Positions 23,022 through 26,512 of a stretch of 26,512 nucleotides of DNA are shown piece by piece. The stretch spans positions 1-26,512 of the forward strand of contig JAEWWF010000019.1 in the NCBI GenBank assembly GCA_023396465.1, in the 5' to 3' direction. Numbering within the stretch: the first letter of the stretch is position 1; every line of letters begins with the position of its first letter. The position numbers were made by a program, and so were the translations under genes. This DNA is from Pseudomonadota bacterium. GTDB taxonomy: Bacteria; Pseudomonadota; Alphaproteobacteria; Rhodospirillales; Rhodospirillaceae. A model generated the notes under the pieces. That model did no database searches. It was not told where the DNA came from and saw only the letters and a program-made list of their open reading frames with translations.

Positions 23022-23486
23022 TCAGCGGCCCATTTCCTTGTTGAAGCGGCCAAGGTTGCCGAGCAACTGCTGGATGATGGTCTCATCGCGGCCGGGGGTG
23101 GGCGTGGTCCGGTCGACCACTTCCACGTCGCGTCCGGCGTCCTTGCCGCGCACCTGCACGTCCTTGACGATGCCACGGTCGTCGAACGAGATGGCGACCA
23201 CCTTGCGGTCCAGTTCCTCGGTGGCTTCATAAGCCCACTGGGTGGTCTGGGCGCTGATGTAATACCAGGTTTCATCGCCGAAGGCCGAGACGGTGGATGG
23301 CGACCCCAGCATGGCGCGGACGTCGCCGCGAGTCTGTTCGCCGGGCTTCACCTGCGCCAGCAACTCGGCCGGCGGTTCGTTGCCGCGCGGCGCGATGTCG
23401 GCGGCGCATGCCGCGAGACCGACCGCCACGGCGGCGGCCAGCAGCAGGCGGGCCATCGGGCGGGCAGGGCGGGGAAGGTTGATCAT
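23022..23486 (-). CDS. BamE/SmpA-OmlA-family outer-membrane lipoprotein
   Basis: 154-aa lipoprotein of the SmpA/OmlA (BamE) family, a small accessory part of the outer-membrane barrel assembly machine. The signal peptide has lipobox GLAAC with lipidated Cys27. The BamE-like domain shows the VKPGEQTRGDVRAMLGSPS motif (residues about 45-63), then FGDETWYYISAQ. An extended C-terminal tail with a polar TTPTPGRDET segment and a final amphipathic helix (IIQQLLGNLGRFN) follows. The start at 23486 (MINLPRPARPMARLL) was chosen over an open frame reaching 23642, because that extension runs to the divergent gene and has no signal peptide. Convergent with hppA. Confidence 0.88.
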   Translation of the reverse strand: MINLPRPARPMARLLLAAAVAVGLAACAADIAPRGNEPPAELLAQVKPGEQTRGDVRAMLGSPSTVSAFGDETWYYISAQTTQWAYEATEELDRKVVAISFDDRGIVKDVQVRGKDAGRDVEVVDRTTPTPGRDETIIQQLLGNLGRFNKEMGR

Positions 23487-23640
23487 GCGGCTCTCACCCA
23501 AATCTTGTCGCGGGCCGGCGATCCCTGATAGAGAACCGGCAGCGGCCCTTGCGTCGTCCTCTGACCCGCTGCATGTATCACACATTGGCGGTCGGACGGA
23601 ACATCCCCCGACCATCCCTGCCACCCGGACGCTGACCCGC

Positions 23641-24195
23641 ATGATCTTCGACCGCTTTTCCGCCGCCCGGCGCCGCCGTCGCCGCCTCGCCGAGGATATC
23701 TACGTGCGGCTGGTGAACCGGGCCCGCGACGGCTGGTTCTATGACACCGCCGAGGTTCCCGACACGGTGGACGGCCGTTTCGACATGATCGTCATCCACG
23801 CCCACCTGCTGTTCCGCCGCATGGGCGCGCTGCCCGGCGAAGGGCAGGATCTGGCGCAAGATATTTTCGACGTCATGTTCCTCGACATGGACCGCTCCTT
23901 GCGGGAGATGGGCGTGGGCGACCTGTCGGTGGGCAAGCATGTCAAGGGCATGGCGCGGGCTTTCTATGGCCGCGGCGGCGCCTACGAGGAGGGGTTGGCC
24001 GGCGGTCGCGAGGCGCTGCGTCGGGCGTTGCGTGAAAATGTTTACCGCAACACCGATGCCTCGGATGCTGCGGTCGATGCGCTGGCGTCCTATATGGAAG
24101 ATCTGGCGGCTCGCCTGGCGCCTCAGCCTCTGGAGGCGTTGACGGCCGAAAGTGGGCCATTCCCTCCCGTTGCCGACAAAGAGATGCAGTCATGA
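23641..24195 (+). CDS. Ubiquinol-cytochrome c chaperone family protein (CBP3/UQCC1-like)
   Basis: 184-aa soluble protein of the ubiquinol-cytochrome c chaperone family, linked in mitochondria to cytochrome b insertion into complex III. Recognisable parts are LAEDIYVRLVNRARDGWFYD (residues about 17-36), FDMIVIHAHLLFRRM, LAQDIFDVMFLDMDRSLREMGVGD, and VGKHVKGMARAFYGRGGAY. The remainder is a helical, Ala-rich C-terminus. ATG at 23641 (MIFDRF) has no strong ribosome site; the open frame upstream lies opposite the lipoprotein gene. The ATG of the following yceD overlaps its stop, so the two are coupled. The 154-bp divergent region 23487-23640 shows no clear motif. Confidence 0.9.
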   Translation: MIFDRFSAARRRRRRLAEDIYVRLVNRARDGWFYDTAEVPDTVDGRFDMIVIHAHLLFRRMGALPGEGQDLAQDIFDVMFLDMDRSLREMGVGDLSVGKHVKGMARAFYGRGGAYEEGLAGGREALRRALRENVYRNTDASDAAVDALASYMEDLAARLAPQPLEALTAESGPFPPVADKEMQS

Positions 24196-24749
24196 CCACC
24201 GATGCCGGCACGCCGGAATTCAGCCGCCAGCACTCCCCCGACCGTCTGCCGCCCGACGGCTTCGTCGGCACCGTGGAGGCCACCGAGGCCGAGCGCGCCG
24301 CCCTGGCGGAGCGGCTCGGTTTGCCCTCCATCGAGTCCCTGACCGCTGAGTATCACCTCAAGCTGGTGGCGGGTGGCCCGCTGGTGCGCCTGACCGCCAG
24401 CTTTGCGGCCGCTGTGACCCAGACCTGCGTCGTGACGCTCGATCCGTTCCCCACGCGGGTGGAAGACCGCTTCGAGATGCTGTACGGTCCGGCGGCGGAC
24501 ACGTATCGACCCGGCCAGGAAATCCACCTCGATGCGGAAGCCAGCGATCCGCCCGAGCCCTTCGACGCCGCCGGCATGGTGGATATCGGCGAGGCGGTGG
24601 CGGAGCATCTGGCGCTGGCGCTCGATCCCTTCCCGCGCAAACCCGGTGCCGCCGTGACCGCTCCCAAGGGGGTGGAACTGGATGGCCCGGATACGCTGCC
24701 CAACACCCCGTTCTCGGCACTTGCCGCGCTGCGGAAAAAAAGCCACTGA
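24192..24749 (+). CDS. yceD: DUF177/YceD-family protein
   Basis: 185-aa YceD (DUF177) protein, the family next to rpmF in most proteobacteria and linked genetically to 23S rRNA/large-subunit accumulation. Visible parts are a beta-rich N-terminal half (LTAEYHLKLVAGG, then LVRLTASFAAAVTQTCVVTLDPF) with a lone conserved Cys, and a DIGEAVAEHLALALDPFPRKPGA segment with the Asp-Pro-x-Pro-Arg-Lys-Pro-Gly signature. ATG at 24192 overlaps the chaperone TGA by four bases. rpmF follows 89 nt later with its own promoter candidate. Confidence 0.92.
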   Translation: MTTDAGTPEFSRQHSPDRLPPDGFVGTVEATEAERAALAERLGLPSIESLTAEYHLKLVAGGPLVRLTASFAAAVTQTCVVTLDPFPTRVEDRFEMLYGPAADTYRPGQEIHLDAEASDPPEPFDAAGMVDIGEAVAEHLALALDPFPRKPGAAVTAPKGVELDGPDTLPNTPFSALAALRKKSH

Positions 24750-24768
24750 AACAGACGTGCCCCACGGC

Positions 24769-24797
24769 TTGCCGCCCGGACTCTTTTCCGCTAAATA
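24769..24797 (+). promoter_or_regulatory. Candidate rpmF-plsX-fabH promoter
   Basis: TTGCCG (24769-24774), 17 nt, then TAAATA (24792-24797), in the only AT-richer patch between yceD and rpmF. The predicted leader is about 35 nt. The match is moderate (4/6 and 3/6). Confidence 0.35.
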
Positions 24798-24838
24798 AGC
24801 TGGCTTTCCCGTGGCCCCTTAACTGGAGTTAGCAGAAA

Positions 24839-25021
24839 ATGGCCGTTCCCAAGAAGAAGACCTCCAAGTCCCGCCGCGACATGCGCCGCGCCCACCACAG
24901 CCTGGGCGCCGTCAACGCCCATGAGTGCCCGAACTGTGGCGAGCTGAAGCTGCCGCACCATGTGTGCACCTCCTGCGGCCAGTACGACGGCCGTGAGGTC
25001 GTCGCTACCGCCGAGGCTTGA
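24839..25021 (+). CDS. rpmF: 50S ribosomal protein L32
   Basis: 60-aa L32 with the typical MAVPKKKTSKSRRDMRRAHH start and zinc-ribbon cysteines Cys30, Cys33, Cys43 and Cys46 (CPNCGELKLPHHVCTSCG), i.e. the zinc-containing C+ form. The start has GGAG 11 nt upstream. plsX begins 46 nt past the stop; fabH follows, the classic rpmF-plsX-fabH order. Confidence 0.98.
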   Translation: MAVPKKKTSKSRRDMRRAHHSLGAVNAHECPNCGELKLPHHVCTSCGQYDGREVVATAEA

Positions 25022-25067
25022 GCGCCTCGCGGCGTGCATTGTGGAAGCCACGGAAGGTGCGACACAA

Positions 25068-26126
25068 GTGAGCGAGCGGCTCACCCTGTCTCTTGATGCC
25101 ATGGGGGGCGATCACGCCCCTCATATGGTTATCGAGGGGATGCAGATAGCGCACAAGCGTTATCCCGAGGTCCATTATCTTCTGTTCGGTGACGAGCGGC
25201 GCATTGCCCCGCTCGTGCCGCAGGAGCTGAGGGATCGCGTCACCCTGCGGCATACCGATCAGGTCATCTCCGGCGACACCAAGCCGTCGCAGGCGGTGCG
25301 GGCCGGGCGAACCTCCAGCATGGGGCTGGCCATCAAGGCCGTGAAGGACGGCGAGGCGGCGGGTGTCGTCTCGGCGGGCAACACGGGCGCGCTGATGGCC
25401 ATGGCGAAGCTTATGCTGCGCACGCTCCCCGGCATTGATCGGCCGGCCATCGCCACCATGATCCCGACGGTACGGGGGGAGAGCATTATGCTCGACCTCG
25501 GCGCCAATACGGAGGTGCAGGCCAACAATCTGGTCGAGTTCGCCATCATGGGCGAGGTGTTCGCCCGGTGCCTGCTCGGTCATGTCCAGCCATCCATCGG
25601 GCTTCTGAACATCGGTTCGGAAGACCTGAAGGGCACCGATGCGTTGCGCGAAGCTCACCGCATCCTGCGGGAGCATCCGCTCAACATGCGCTTCCACGGC
25701 TTCGTGGAAGGGGATGATATCGGCGCCGGCACCGTGGACGTGGTGGTCACCGACGGATTCACCGGCAACGTTGCCCTGAAGACGGCGGAAGGCACCGCCA
25801 AGCTCTACACCAAGTTTCTGAAGGATGCCTTCGGCAGCTCGCTGCTGGCCCGTATCGGCTACCTGCTGGCCAAGGGGGCGCTCGCCAAGGTGCGGCAGCG
25901 TACCGATCCGCGGCGCTACAACGGCGCCATGCTGATCGGCCTGAACGGCATCTGCGTGAAAAGCCATGGCGGCACGGATGCCGTTGGATTCGCCAATGCC
26001 ATCGGCGTGGCGGTCGATCTCATCCGCAACCGCCTGAACGATCGCATCCGCGAGGAATGCACCCGTCTCGCCGCCCAGCCGGACCCCGTGCCGGCAGTCG
26101 CCCCATCATCAGTCGTTTCGGGATGA
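25068..26126 (+). CDS. plsX: Phosphate acyltransferase PlsX
   Basis: 352-aa membrane-associated acyltransferase making acyl-phosphate from acyl-ACP for PlsY, the first step of phosphatidate synthesis. It begins with LSLDAMGGDHAP and shows VSAGNTGALMAMA, GANTEVQANNLVEFA, LNIGSEDLKGT, VVTDGFTGNVALK, and the C-terminal NGICVKSHGGTDAVGFANAI. It starts at GTG 25068, with GGAAGG about 10 nt upstream; the open frame extends into rpmF but lacks similarity there. The stop overlaps the fabH ATG (ATGA). Length is as usual. Confidence 0.97.
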   Translation: MSERLTLSLDAMGGDHAPHMVIEGMQIAHKRYPEVHYLLFGDERRIAPLVPQELRDRVTLRHTDQVISGDTKPSQAVRAGRTSSMGLAIKAVKDGEAAGVVSAGNTGALMAMAKLMLRTLPGIDRPAIATMIPTVRGESIMLDLGANTEVQANNLVEFAIMGEVFARCLLGHVQPSIGLLNIGSEDLKGTDALREAHRILREHPLNMRFHGFVEGDDIGAGTVDVVVTDGFTGNVALKTAEGTAKLYTKFLKDAFGSSLLARIGYLLAKGALAKVRQRTDPRRYNGAMLIGLNGICVKSHGGTDAVGFANAIGVAVDLIRNRLNDRIREECTRLAAQPDPVPAVAPSSVVSG

Positions 26127-26512
26127 GCATGGTCTATCGGTCCGTCATTGTCGGCTGCGGCGCTTATCTGCCGCGGCGGGTCGTCACCAACGCGGAACTT
26201 GCGCAGAAGGTCGAGACCACCGACGAGTGGATCGTCGAACGCACCGGCATCCGCAGTCGGCACATCGCCGCCGATGGCGAGACCACCAGTGATCTTGCCA
26301 CGGCGGCGGCACTGGATGCTCTGCGTCATGCCGACGTCGACCCGTCGGACGTGGATTTGATCATCGTTGCCACTGCCACTCCGGACAACACCTTCCCGGC
26401 CACCGCCGTCAAGGTGCAGGCGCGCCTCGGGTGCCCCGGCGGCCCGGCCTTCGACGTCCAGGCGGTGTGCTCGGGCTTCGTCTACGCCCTGGCGGTGGCC
26501 GACAACTTCATC
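26123..26512 (+). CDS. fabH: Beta-ketoacyl-ACP synthase III (5' part, cut by window edge)
   Basis: The first 130 codons of FabH, which condenses acetyl-CoA with malonyl-ACP to begin fatty-acid synthesis. Recognised parts are VIVGCGAYLPRRVVTN, DEWIVERTGIRSRHIA (the CoA-binding Trp36 and Arg40 region), IIVATATPDNTFPATA and the nucleophile Cys116 in DVQAVCSGFVYAL. His and Asn of the triad lie beyond the window. ATG 26123 overlaps the plsX stop; ATG 26129 (MVYRSV) is an alternative start. The remaining C-terminal part continues past 26512. Confidence 0.96.
   Translation, partial: MSMVYRSVIVGCGAYLPRRVVTNAELAQKVETTDEWIVERTGIRSRHIAADGETTSDLATAAALDALRHADVDPSDVDLIIVATATPDNTFPATAVKVQARLGCPGGPAFDVQAVCSGFVYALAVADNFI

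Noticed and set aside
1..26512. CRISPR array, tRNA/rRNA genes, insertion sequences or prophage
   Set aside because: I saw no regularly spaced repeats, cloverleaf sequences, transposase motifs or terminal inverted repeats on reading both strands; very short or degenerate elements could be missed by eye.

Overview
The window looks like a piece of a high-GC alphaproteobacterial chromosome, most likely from the Rhodospirillales (Rhodospirillum/Magnetospirillum-like). The basis is the gene content and order: a Mg-type HemB, a MucR/Ros regulator, the run rpiB-glyA-nrdR-ribD-ribE-ribBA-ribH-nusB-thiL, a K+-insensitive-type H+-pyrophosphatase, a ubiquinol-cytochrome c chaperone, and yceD-rpmF-plsX-fabH. 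GC was judged by eye, not computed. I see no tRNA, rRNA, CRISPR array, insertion sequence or prophage. This is core chromosome with a little catabolic content.

Layout. (1) 1-4306, minus strand: a 3'-truncated secreted penicillin-acylase-family hydrolase, an NAD(P)-dependent aldehyde dehydrogenase, and a GntR/FCD regulator. A divergent alpha/beta hydrolase follows (4553-5428), and a TGTATACA-centred dyad lies in the shared promoter region. (2) 5456-7996, minus strand: a tight unit metY-hemB-72-aa protein, joined by a GTGA overlap and then a 4-nt gap. (3) 8220-11719, plus strand: a valine-catabolic set (isobutyryl-CoA dehydrogenase-like, 3-hydroxyisobutyryl-CoA hydrolase, 3-hydroxyisobutyrate dehydrogenase) and a 67-aa protein. 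The 223-bp metY/valine divergent region holds an 8+8 bp perfect dyad, a long imperfect hairpin and a TTGTATGCAA element. (4) A MucR/Ros regulator (minus, 11888-12334) with a long AT-richer, structured upstream region. (5) 12847-19996, plus strand: rpiB, glyA, nrdR and the riboflavin genes, then nusB and thiL, with very short gaps or overlaps from nrdR onward. (6) A FliL-like membrane-anchored protein (20036-20518), a 314-bp leader, hppA and an intrinsic-type terminator. (7) A BamE-like lipoprotein (minus), divergent from the ubiquinol-cytochrome c chaperone and yceD, then rpmF, plsX and the 5' part of fabH, cut by the window end.

How they work together. The riboflavin cluster encodes the pathway steps except a credible GTP cyclohydrolase II. 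The RibA-like half of the RibBA protein has lost the zinc cysteines and the catalytic GRGIGL-type segment, so it matches the alphaproteobacterial RibBX pattern, and an active RibA should lie elsewhere. The valine set converts isobutyryl-CoA to methylmalonate semialdehyde, but the enoyl-CoA hydratase and MmsA are not here. plsX, fabH and yceD-rpmF form the classic phospholipid/fatty-acid and ribosome cluster.

No plainly new multi-gene system is visible. The observations most worth a second look are the degenerate RibBA, an acylase whose best start codon is ATC, a MucR lacking one expected zinc ligand, a lumazine synthase with Phe in place of the usual active-site Lys, the dyads upstream of metY, and a shared TTGTATRCAW element upstream of two catabolic loci.
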